Assembly: GCA_900314365.1 (NCBI GenBank)
Contig: OMVH01000288.1
Span: 1-5,920, forward strand
Origin: an uncultured Prevotella sp.
GTDB lineage: Bacteria; Bacteroidota; Bacteroidia; Bacteroidales; Bacteroidaceae
Direction of reading: 5' to 3'
Length of the DNA stretch: 5,920 bases
In this document: piece by piece, positions 1 through 5,844 of the stretch
How positions within the stretch are numbered: position 1 is the stretch's first letter
Layout: each line of letters starts with the position of its first letter
Notes under the pieces: generated by a model
What the model was told of the DNA's origin: nothing
What the model saw: only the letters and a program-made list of their open reading frames with translations
Databases searched by the model: none
Position numbers and translations under genes: made by a program

Positions 1-1330
1 TCCACGTGACGTGCTTCATGTACCATCCGAAGGTGATGCGCTCCAAACCCATGACGACGACACCGGCTGCGCTGCCGATGATGAGCAATGAACCGCCCAC
101 ACCGGCGCAATAGGACAGCAACTGCCAGAAAATGCCATCTACGGCAAAGGCACCTTCTGCGGCTACTGGATACATGCCCATACAGCCGGCAACGAGAGGT
201 ACATTGTCGATGATGCTCGAGAGAACGCCAATGATGCCCGTCACCATGAAGTGGTTGCCTTGGAATACATTGTCGAGACCGGTTCCGAGAGCGTGCAGGG
301 CTCCTATCTCTTCCAGACAGCTCACAGCCATGAGAATGCCGAGGAAGAAGAGAATGGTGCTCATGTCGATACGCCGGATAGTGTTGGCCACACGCTTCTG
401 CATGCTTTCCTTGTCGTGGCTGTGGGTAAGGTTGCGATAGAAGATCTCTGTGACAATCCAAAGGACGCTGAGTACAAGAAGTATGCCTATAAAGGGAGGC
501 AAGTGGGTGATGCTCTTGAAGATGGGTACGAAGATTAGACCACCCACACCGACAAAGAATACGGCCCGGCGCTGGCGCTCCGTGAGCTCTTGGTCGGAGG
601 CTTGATGCTCGGGGGCCGGCGCATTGTCAAGGTCGCCTTTGAGGCCGAACTGCAAGATGAGCACCGGCACTATCATCGAGACCAATGAAGGGACAACTAT
701 CTCACAAATCACACCGAGAGCTGTGATGAGCCCCTTGTTCCAAAGCATGATGGTGGTCACATCGCCAATCGGTGAGAAGGCACCACCCGAGTTGGCTGCT
801 ATGATGACAAGGGCTGCATAGATGATTCGGTCCTTGTGCTCTTTAACAAGTTTGCGCAGAATCATTATCATGACTATCGAGGTCGTCATATTGTCGAGGA
901 TGGCCGAAAGGAAGAAACTCATGAAGGCTATGCGCCACAACAGAGCTCGCTTGGAGTGGGTATGCATCACGCGCCGCACCCAGTCGAAGCCACCGTTCTG
1001 GTCAACAACCTCGACGATTGTCATGGCTCCCATGAGGAAGAACAAGGTCGTTCCCGTGTCGCCGAGGTGGTTCTGGATGAGATCGGTTACGAAGACGAGC
1101 ACTTTGTCCACATGCTTGCCCAGCTCGGGGTGGGTCAGTGCGAGGGTGCTCTCGTAGTTGGGATGAATGAGATTCACGAAGTAGCCCGGGTCGACCATGT
1201 AGAGGGTCCAGACGGCCACAAACATGAACAGTGCGACAGCAGCCTTGTTCACCTTTGTCACACTCTCAAGAGCAATGAAAAGATAGCCTACAATAAATAC
1301 GATAATAATGGCTATTGACAATGACGACAT
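1..1330 (-). CDS. nhaD: Na+/H+ antiporter, NhaD family (3' end cut by window edge)
   Basis: Inner-membrane sodium/proton antiporter of the NhaD family (ion transporter superfamily), which exports Na+ (and Li+) in exchange for H+. Reading the minus strand from the ATG at 1330-1328 gives 443 uninterrupted codons, running off the left edge with one spare base. The translation is strongly hydrophobic with many membrane segments. It shows the two related half-repeat motifs expected of NhaD: LDNMTTS near residues 145-151 and IIDNVP near 373-378. It also has NSGGAFSPIGDVTT at about 180-193 and GSAAGV at about 419-424. The hydrophilic stretch at about 230-256 (KGDLDNAPAPEHQ onward) is a likely loop between the halves. 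Comparison with the family suggests only a few tens of C-terminal residues are missing. The start is chosen because it opens directly into a first membrane helix (MSSLSIAIIIVFIVGY) and lies about 40 nt downstream of a Bacteroidales-type promoter. It is divergent from rhaB. The long plus-strand open frames over it are antisense shadows. Confidence 0.93.
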   Translation of the reverse strand, partial: MSSLSIAIIIVFIVGYLFIALESVTKVNKAAVALFMFVAVWTLYMVDPGYFVNLIHPNYESTLALTHPELGKHVDKVLVFVTDLIQNHLGDTGTTLFFLMGAMTIVEVVDQNGGFDWVRRVMHTHSKRALLWRIAFMSFFLSAILDNMTTSIVMIMILRKLVKEHKDRIIYAALVIIAANSGGAFSPIGDVTTIMLWNKGLITALGVICEIVVPSLVSMIVPVLILQFGLKGDLDNAPAPEHQASDQELTERQRRAVFFVGVGGLIFVPIFKSITHLPPFIGILLVLSVLWIVTEIFYRNLTHSHDKESMQKRVANTIRRIDMSTILFFLGILMAVSCLEEIGALHALGTGLDNVFQGNHFMVTGIIGVLSSIIDNVPLVAGCMGMYPVAAEGAFAVDGIFWQLLSYCAGVGGSLLIIGSAAGVVVMGLERITFGWYMKHVTW

Positions 1331-1369
1331 AGTAATGTAGGGTTGATTTTTTATGTTATTATTCGGCCG

Positions 1370-1399
1370 CAAAGGTACAATAAAAAATCAAAAGCCAAA
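1370..1399 (-). promoter_or_regulatory. Predicted Bacteroidales sigma-ABfr-type promoter of nhaD
   Basis: Reading the minus strand, TACCTTTG at 1377-1370 is an exact match to the Bacteroides -7 consensus TAnnTTTG. A TTTG at 1399-1396 lies 18 nt upstream and suits the -33 element. The region around and above it (1381-1413) is rich in short A-tracts on the plus strand, which may act as an upstream element. The -7 box ends 39 nt from the nhaD ATG, implying a leader of roughly 30 nt. The match is seen in the sequence; promoter activity is inferred. Confidence 0.7.
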
Positions 1400-1442
1400 G
1401 CAAAAAAGTCAAATATTTAAGTAGCTATAGAAGGAGAGTTCG

Positions 1443-1450
1443 TAATTTTG
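1443..1450 (+). promoter_or_regulatory. Predicted -7 box of the rhaBAT operon promoter
   Basis: TAATTTTG matches the Bacteroides -7 consensus TAnnTTTG, and its end lies 42 nt before the rhaB ATG. No good TTTG is present at the -33 distance; the nearest candidate is a TTTAA at 1416-1420. A weak -33 element fits a promoter that needs an activator. Rhamnose operons in Bacteroides are known to depend on an AraC-family regulator (RhaR), but I could not identify its site here. The small palindromes TAGCTA (1422-1427) and CTATAG (1425-1430) lie where an activator could bind. Confidence 0.6.
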
Positions 1451-1475
1451 CATCGTTGATAAAAACGTACTTACC

Positions 1476-1490
1476 TAATTCTATGAATTA
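1476..1490 (+). promoter_or_regulatory. Inverted repeat just upstream of the rhaB start codon
   Basis: TAATTC-TAT-GAATTA is a perfect 6-bp inverted repeat with a 3-nt centre, ending two bases before the rhaB ATG. In RNA it could form a small A/U-rich hairpin over the ribosome landing site. In DNA it could be a short operator downstream of the transcription start. The symmetry is certain; any function is inferred. Such short A/T-rich dyads also arise by chance. Confidence 0.35.
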
Positions 1491-1492
1491 TC

Positions 1493-2968
1493 ATGGTGGA
1501 AAAGAAGAACTATCTTGCCGTTGACCTGGGTGCGACCAGTGGCCGTACAGTCATCGGGACTATAAATGAAGATAAAGTAGAACTGCGCGAGCTGACCCGT
1601 TTCGGCAACGAACTTATCCGTATGGGTGGGCATGTGTACTGGGATCTTTATGCCCTTTATAATGAGGTCATAAAGGCCTTGAAAAAGGTTGCCGACGAGC
1701 ATATCACCCTGACCAGTATTGGCATTGATACCTGGGGTTGTGACTTCTCGCTCTTTGCCGACGACGGAGCTCTGTTGCGCAATCCGTTGTCCTATCGCGA
1801 TTCCTTCACGGTGGAAGCAATGGAGAAGTACTTCAAAGAGCGCTATAATAGAAATAAGGTATATGAGCTCACGGGCATACAGTTCATGAATTTCAACTCG
1901 CTTTTCCAGCTCTATGCCATGCAGTTGGAGAACAACGCAGCCCTGCGTATCGCCGACAAAGTGCTCTTCACTCCCGATGCTCTCATCTATCTGCTCACGG
2001 GTAAGGCAATCTGCGAATACACGATTGCTTCGACATCAGAAATTCTCAATCCCAATAAAGGCGACCTTGACGAAAGCCTGATTGCCAGTGTGGGCCTGCA
2101 GCGCAGCCAGTTCGGAAAGCTGACCATGCCGGGCACTGTGGTCGGGACACTTACTCCCGAAGTGCAGAAGATAACGGGCCTGGGCGAGATTCCTGTTGTG
2201 GCTGTAGCCGGGCACGACACGGCGAGTGCCGTGGCCGCAGTACCTGCCAAGGACAGGCACTTTGCCTATTTGAGCAGCGGAACGTGGAGTCTCATGGGTA
2301 TAGAGACCCCGCAGCCTGTCATCAATACCCGCAGCTTCAATCTCAACTTCACCAATGAGGGAGGCATTGAGGGTACGACACGTTTCCTGAAAAACATTTG
2401 TGGTATGTGGCTCTACGAGCAATGTCGGCGCGAGTGGCCTGAGCTGAAAGACCTTTCGCATGCCGAGCTTCAGGAGCGTGCCAGCAAGGAAGAGGCTTTC
2501 CGAAGCCTTATCAATCCCGACGATTCCAGCTTTGCGGCTCCCGACTCCATGACGATGGCTATCAATACCTACTGCCGCCGCACCTCGCAGCCAATACCCG
2601 AGACACCGGCGCAGTACTGCCGTTGCATCTTCGACTCTCTCGCTCTGCGCTACCGGCAGGTGATGGACTATCTCCGTGAGATGGCTTCCTTCGATATCAA
2701 TGTGCTCCATATAATAGGTGGTGGGTCAAAGAATGCCTACCTCGACCAGTTCACGGCCAACAGCTGCAATATCACGGTGCTTGCCGGTCCGCAGGAAGGT
2801 ACAGCCTTAGGCAACATCATGCTTCAGGCCAAGGCCGGAGGTGTGGTAGGGGACGTGTGGGAAATGCGGCGCATCATCGCCCACAGCATAGAGCTGAAGC
2901 GCTACGAGCCTACCGACAAGGAGCAATGGGACAACGCATATGTCAAATACCTTGAAATAACCATGTAG
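1493..2968 (+). CDS. rhaB: L-rhamnulokinase (FGGY carbohydrate kinase)
   Basis: Cytoplasmic enzyme that phosphorylates L-rhamnulose with ATP to L-rhamnulose-1-phosphate, the second step of L-rhamnose catabolism. It is called rhaK in some Bacteroides literature. The 491-residue product is close to the E. coli RhaB length (489) and recognisably similar along its whole length. It has the N-terminal phosphate-binding motif AVDLGATSGR (9-18), then GIDTWGCDF (77-85) and SYRD (100-103) of the sugar-binding domain. AGHDTAS (239-245) carries the predicted catalytic base Asp242. It continues with YLSSGTWSLMG (259-269), TNEGG (287-291), IFDSLAL (379-385) and the C-terminal adenosine-site motif HIIGGGSKN (406-414) with GPQEGTALGN (432-441). 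The start at 1493 places the AVDLG motif at the family's usual distance from the N-terminus. A GTG one codon later is possible. An out-of-frame ATG lies at 1483. First gene of the operon, 100 nt before rhaA. The minus-strand frame at 2036-2710 is a shadow. Confidence 0.95.
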   Translation: MVEKKNYLAVDLGATSGRTVIGTINEDKVELRELTRFGNELIRMGGHVYWDLYALYNEVIKALKKVADEHITLTSIGIDTWGCDFSLFADDGALLRNPLSYRDSFTVEAMEKYFKERYNRNKVYELTGIQFMNFNSLFQLYAMQLENNAALRIADKVLFTPDALIYLLTGKAICEYTIASTSEILNPNKGDLDESLIASVGLQRSQFGKLTMPGTVVGTLTPEVQKITGLGEIPVVAVAGHDTASAVAAVPAKDRHFAYLSSGTWSLMGIETPQPVINTRSFNLNFTNEGGIEGTTRFLKNICGMWLYEQCRREWPELKDLSHAELQERASKEEAFRSLINPDDSSFAAPDSMTMAINTYCRRTSQPIPETPAQYCRCIFDSLALRYRQVMDYLREMASFDINVLHIIGGGSKNAYLDQFTANSCNITVLAGPQEGTALGNIMLQAKAGGVVGDVWEMRRIIAHSIELKRYEPTDKEQWDNAYVKYLEITM

Positions 2969-2983
2969 CGGCCGCCTGTCGCT

Positions 2984-3022
2984 GACCGGGCATCCGTCGA
3001 AGGAACATGGCAGGGCCCGGTC
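2984..3022 (+). promoter_or_regulatory. GC-rich hairpin in the rhaB-rhaA intercistronic region
   Basis: GACCGGGC (2984-2991) pairs perfectly with GCCCGGTC (3015-3022) across a 23-nt loop. It begins 15 nt after the rhaB stop. The stem is followed by CCATTTTCG, so the U-run is too short and too far away for a good intrinsic terminator. The 46 nt that follow, up to the rhaA ATG, are A/C-rich and unstructured. The hairpin may protect the rhaB 3' end or set the ratio of kinase to isomerase. The pairing is seen in the sequence; the role is inferred. Confidence 0.5.
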
Positions 3023-3068
3023 CATTTTCGAAACAAACTTAACACACAACATAATAATTTAATCAATT

Positions 3069-4319
3069 ATGAAAACAGAAATTATTGAAAAAAACTATGC
3101 CATAGCGAAGGAGCGCTACGCTGCTCTTGGCGTGGACACCGACAAAGCTCTTAGCCAACTTCAGAACATCCCTATTTCCCTTCACTGCTGGCAAACAGAT
3201 GATGTGGTTGGATTCGAACGCAACGTTGCCGCTTCCGGAGGTATCCAGACGACAGGCAATTATCCCGGCCGCGCCCGCAATGTCGATGAGGTGCGCGAGG
3301 ATTTGCTCAAGGTGATTTCACTGTTGGGCGGAACTTTCCGTGTGAACTTGCATGAGACCTATGGCGAGTTTGGCGGACAGTTCGTTGACCGCGACCAAGT
3401 GGAGGTGAAGCATTTCCAAGGGTGGATTGACTGGGCCAAGGCTCACGGCGTGAAGCTCGATTTCAATTCCACCAGTTTCTCACATCCCAAGAGCGGCTAC
3501 CTCACACTGGCTAATCCAGACAAGGAGATTCGTGACTTCTGGATAGAGCACACGAAGCGTTGCCGCCGCATAGCTGATGCCATGGGTAAGGCTCAGGGCG
3601 ATCCCTGCATCATGAATATCTGGATTCATGACGGAAGCAAGGACATCACCGTGGAGCGCCTGCGCTACCGTCAGATTCTGAAGGACAGTCTCGATGATAT
3701 TCTCTCTGAGGACCTGCCCCATATGAAGTCGTGCCTCGAAGCTAAGCTCTTCGGTATCGGGCTGGAGGCCTACACCGTGGGTTCCCACGACTTCTATGCA
3801 GCCTACTGTGCCAAGAACAATGTCATCTACACCCTTGATACGGGCCACTACGAGCCCACTGAGGATGTCTCCAATATGGTATCGTCGCTGCTGCTCTTCG
3901 TGCCCGAACTGATGTTGCACGTCAGCAGACCGATGCATTGGGACAGTGACCATGTGACCCTCTTCGACGACAACACAAAGAACCTCTTCTCCGAGGTGGT
4001 GAGAGCCGGTGCTCTCGACCGTACCCATATTGGTCTCGACTATTTCGATGCAAGTATCAACCGCATTGGTGCCTACATCATTGGAGTGCGTGCTGCTCAG
4101 AAGGCTCTGCTCTCAGCTCTGCTTGAGCCTTTGACGACGCTCCGTAAGTACGAGGACAACGGACAGGGATTCGAGCGCCTCGCTCTTCTTGAGGAATGCA
4201 AGACGCTTCCCTTCGGTGCCGTCTACGACTACTTCAACCTCAAGAACAACATCCCCGTGGGCGAGGAATACATCCCGGAGGTGGAGCGCTACGAAAAAGA
4301 AGTGCTATCAAAGCGCTAA
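3069..4319 (+). CDS. rhaA: L-rhamnose isomerase
   Basis: Cytoplasmic metal-dependent aldose-ketose isomerase that interconverts L-rhamnose and L-rhamnulose, the first catabolic step. The 416-residue product matches the usual length (E. coli 419) and aligns end to end with E. coli RhaA. Landmarks are PISLHCWQTDDV (35-46), GGIQTTGNYPGRARN (57-71), LDFNSTSFSHP (130-140), MNIWIHDGSKD (182-192) and HVSRPMHWDSDHV (284-296). By alignment to E. coli RhaA, the structural metal ligands are Glu224, Asp257, His284 and Asp324, and the catalytic metal ligands are His260, Asp292 and Asp294. All are present, so the enzyme should be active. The start follows an A/T-rich leader without a Shine-Dalgarno sequence, as is normal in Bacteroidetes. 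It is separated from rhaB by 100 nt and from rhaT by 3 nt. I see no separate TAnnTTTG promoter in the rhaB-rhaA gap, so it is probably co-transcribed with rhaB. Confidence 0.96.
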   Translation: MKTEIIEKNYAIAKERYAALGVDTDKALSQLQNIPISLHCWQTDDVVGFERNVAASGGIQTTGNYPGRARNVDEVREDLLKVISLLGGTFRVNLHETYGEFGGQFVDRDQVEVKHFQGWIDWAKAHGVKLDFNSTSFSHPKSGYLTLANPDKEIRDFWIEHTKRCRRIADAMGKAQGDPCIMNIWIHDGSKDITVERLRYRQILKDSLDDILSEDLPHMKSCLEAKLFGIGLEAYTVGSHDFYAAYCAKNNVIYTLDTGHYEPTEDVSNMVSSLLLFVPELMLHVSRPMHWDSDHVTLFDDNTKNLFSEVVRAGALDRTHIGLDYFDASINRIGAYIIGVRAAQKALLSALLEPLTTLRKYEDNGQGFERLALLEECKTLPFGAVYDYFNLKNNIPVGEEYIPEVERYEKEVLSKR

Positions 4320-4322
4320 GTC

Positions 4323-5357
4323 ATGGACATAGTCATAGGACTTCTCATCATCGCCGTGGGCGCGTTCTGCCAGTCGAGCAGCTACGTGCCCATCAATAAG
4401 GTGAGGCAGTGGAGCTGGGAGAGCTATTGGCTGGTGCAGGGCATCTTTGCTTGGGTGGTCTTTCCGCTCCTTGGTGCCCAGCTTGCCGTTCCCGCCGGTC
4501 AGAGCTTGTGCGGGCTTCTCTCCAGCGCCAACAGCTTCAATGTGTGGATGACGGTGCTTTTCGGAGTGCTGTGGGGCGTTGGCGGGCTCACCTTCGGCCT
4601 TTCTATGCGCTATCTTGGCGTAGCTCTCGGACAGTCGATAGCCTTGGGCACTTGCGCTGCCCTGGGTACCATCATGGGACCGGTGCTGCTCAACGTGTTC
4701 TTCCCTGAAATGAATGCCTTGCAGTCGCTGACGGTGGCCGTCTTTGTGGGGGTGGTCGTCACGCTCGCCGGCATTGCCATCATTGGTGTGGCAGGGGCTA
4801 TGAAGGCCTCTCAGCTCTCCGATGAGGAAAAGAAGGCTGCCGTGAAGGATTTCAACTTTCCCAAGGGCATCGTCATAGCCCTGCTGTCCGGACTGATGAG
4901 CGGTTGCTTCAATGTGGGACTTGAGTTCGGAAAGGACATCAATTTCGGCGACCTTACACCGGACATGTACAAGACTCTTCCGGCAACTCTGCTTGTCACG
5001 TTAGGCGGATTCCTCACCAATGCTGCCTATTGCTTCTATCAGAATCAAAAGAATCACACCTGGAGCGACTATGCCAAGGGAAAGGTGTGGGGCAACAACT
5101 TGCTGTTCTGTGCCCTGGCAGGTGTGCTGTGGTATTCCCAGTTCTTCGGGCTTTCTCTCGGCAAGGGATTCCTCACTTCGTCGGCCACTCTCACGACACT
5201 TGCTTTCTGCATCCTTATGGCTCTCAACGTGGTGTTCTCCAATGTATGGGGAATCATCCTGAAGGAGTGGAAGGGATGCTCGCGCAAGACCATTGTCGTT
5301 CTTGTTGTCGGCATTATTGTGCTGATAGCGTCGTCGTTTGTGCCCAATTTAATTTGA
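4323..5357 (+). CDS. rhaT: L-rhamnose/H+ symporter
   Basis: Inner-membrane permease that imports L-rhamnose with a proton, a member of the RhaT family of the drug/metabolite transporter superfamily. The 344-residue product has the same length as E. coli RhaT and shares its landmarks. These are YVPINKVRQWSWESYW (21-36; E. coli has FYAPFKKVKKWSWETMW), FGVLWGVGGLTFGLSMRYLG (80-99), the central KDFNFPKG (175-182), GVLWYSQFFG (267-276) and the late ILKEW (312-316). I count about ten hydrophobic segments, near residues 3-20, 33-57, 74-93, 98-123, 134-158, 181-202, 218-238, 258-278, 287-312 and 321-341. A hydrophilic loop with many Lys/Glu lies at 161-180. The ATG follows the rhaA stop by 3 nt, so translation is probably coupled. 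It is the last gene of the operon, with a terminator starting about 50 nt after its TGA. Confidence 0.95.
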   Translation: MDIVIGLLIIAVGAFCQSSSYVPINKVRQWSWESYWLVQGIFAWVVFPLLGAQLAVPAGQSLCGLLSSANSFNVWMTVLFGVLWGVGGLTFGLSMRYLGVALGQSIALGTCAALGTIMGPVLLNVFFPEMNALQSLTVAVFVGVVVTLAGIAIIGVAGAMKASQLSDEEKKAAVKDFNFPKGIVIALLSGLMSGCFNVGLEFGKDINFGDLTPDMYKTLPATLLVTLGGFLTNAAYCFYQNQKNHTWSDYAKGKVWGNNLLFCALAGVLWYSQFFGLSLGKGFLTSSATLTTLAFCILMALNVVFSNVWGIILKEWKGCSRKTIVVLVVGIIVLIASSFVPNLI

Positions 5358-5406
5358 ACCTCTTTCCCCGCCCTGTGTGAACAGTGCGGTTAGTCTTTCA
5401 TAAGTG

Positions 5407-5464
5407 CCTCTCTGCATTTCCGGAATGGTTTCTACCAAACGCCCGGTTTGCAGAGAGGTTTTTT
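5407..5464 (+). terminator. Rho-independent terminator of the rhaBAT operon
   Basis: CCTCTCTGCA (5407-5416) pairs perfectly over 10 bp with TGCAGAGAGG (5449-5458) and is followed directly by six T residues (5459-5464). The 32-nt loop can fold further: CCGG (5420-5423) can pair with CCGG (5443-5446), and TGGT (5426-5429) with ACCA (5434-5437) around a TTCT tetraloop. It lies 50 nt after the rhaT stop, which marks the operon end. Confidence 0.88.
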
Positions 5465-5524
5465 CGACCTGTACTCGAATGGAAACTGTTCCTTTCGGGT
5501 TGTTTCTGCCTCCTTTGTTGGCAG

Positions 5525-5552
5525 CATGTACATGGTAATGACAAATATGTCA
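5525..5552. repeat. Two dyads next to the palindrome array
   Basis: CATGTACATG (5525-5534) is a perfect 10-bp palindrome. TGACA-AATA-TGTCA (5539-5552) is a 5-bp inverted repeat with a 4-nt centre. It abuts the first AACAATTGTT of the array. A weaker stem, CTGCC (5506-5510) with GGCAG (5520-5524), lies just before them. The symmetry is directly visible; function is unknown. Confidence 0.5.
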
Positions 5553-5650
5553 AACAATTGTTGTCAAAATGGCTAACAATTGTTGTCCGAATGGCTAACA
5601 ATTGTTGTCCAAATGGCTAACAATTGTTGTCCAAATGCCTAACAATTGTT
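5553..5650. repeat. Tandem array: five AACAATTGTT palindromes at 22-bp spacing
   Basis: The perfect palindrome AACAATTGTT occurs at 5553, 5575, 5597, 5619 and 5641, always exactly 22 bp apart. The 12-bp linkers are near-identical: GTCAAAATGGCT, GTCCGAATGGCT, GTCCAAATGGCT and GTCCAAATGCCT. The middle copies extend to an imperfect 20-bp dyad with flanking TGG and CCA arms. The linkers are conserved rather than unique, and the period is short, so this is not a CRISPR array. The period is not a multiple of three, so coding is unlikely. A 22-bp step is close to two helical turns and would put all sites on roughly one face of the DNA, which would suit a multimeric DNA-binding protein. Function unknown. 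Confidence 0.9.
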
Positions 5651-5665
5651 TGATTCATGTAGTTT

Positions 5666-5695
5666 GTAGTTTAACGTTTTTGGTTGACTACTTTT
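5666..5695 (+). terminator. Possible weak second terminator or hairpin
   Basis: GTAGT (5666-5670) can pair with ACTAC (5687-5691), partly extended inward with mismatches, and is followed by TTTT (5692-5695) and more T-rich sequence. A tandem 7-bp duplication, GTAGTTT-GTAGTTT (5659-5672), overlaps it. The stem is short and imperfect, so the call is weak. Confidence 0.25.
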
Positions 5696-5824
5696 AGCCT
5701 TATTTTTAATGAGGGTTGCCCCGGTAGTGTCTCACTGATAGATGCTGATTTTTGTCAAGGCAGATGAGCTTCAAATGAAGAGAGTGTGCAATGGAAAACT
5801 TTGATTTTTGATACGGAAAAAGGG

Positions 5825-5844
5825 GCGTTAAATAATGCTAACGC
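5825..5844. repeat. Short inverted repeat in the right-hand intergenic DNA
   Basis: GCGTTA (5825-5830) and TAACGC (5839-5844) form a perfect 6-bp inverted repeat with an 8-nt loop, followed by a further CTAAC. A smaller one, TCTC (5870-5873) with GAGA (5880-5883), follows. No T-run follows, so these are not terminators on the plus strand. They could be part of a regulatory region for a gene beyond the window or of a mobile-element end, but nothing settles this. Confidence 0.3.

Noticed and set aside
836..1318. 160-codon plus-strand open frame opposite nhaD
   Set aside because: It lies entirely antisense to the well-supported nhaD frame, has a His/Glu-rich composition typical of antisense translation, and shows no domain.
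2036..2710. 224-codon minus-strand open frame opposite rhaB
   Set aside because: It is antisense to conserved rhaB motifs, has no recognisable fold, and no promoter or neighbour supports it.
1493..2968. L-fuculokinase or xylulokinase instead of rhamnulokinase
   Set aside because: The full-length pattern (IDTWGCDF, GHDTAS, SSGTWSLMG, FDSLAL) fits RhaB, and the next genes are rhamnose isomerase and rhamnose permease.
2968..2975. GCGGCCGC palindrome at the rhaB stop as a functional site
   Set aside because: It is a short GC palindrome; a similar CGGCCGC occurs at 1364-1370, but no arrangement suggests a shared role.
2984..3022. Intrinsic terminator ending rhaB
   Set aside because: The stem is good, but only four T residues follow after a CCA interruption, and no new promoter is visible before rhaA. 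Read-through is more likely.
3480..4028. 182-codon minus-strand open frame opposite rhaA
   Set aside because: It is an antisense shadow of the rhaA metal-binding region, with no independent evidence.
5384..5620. 78-codon plus-strand open frame after rhaT
   Set aside because: It runs through the intrinsic terminator and into the 22-bp repeat array; the product is low in recognisable features.
5553..5650. CRISPR array
   Set aside because: The intervals between palindromes are near-identical 12-mers rather than unique spacers, the period is only 22 bp, and no cas gene is present.
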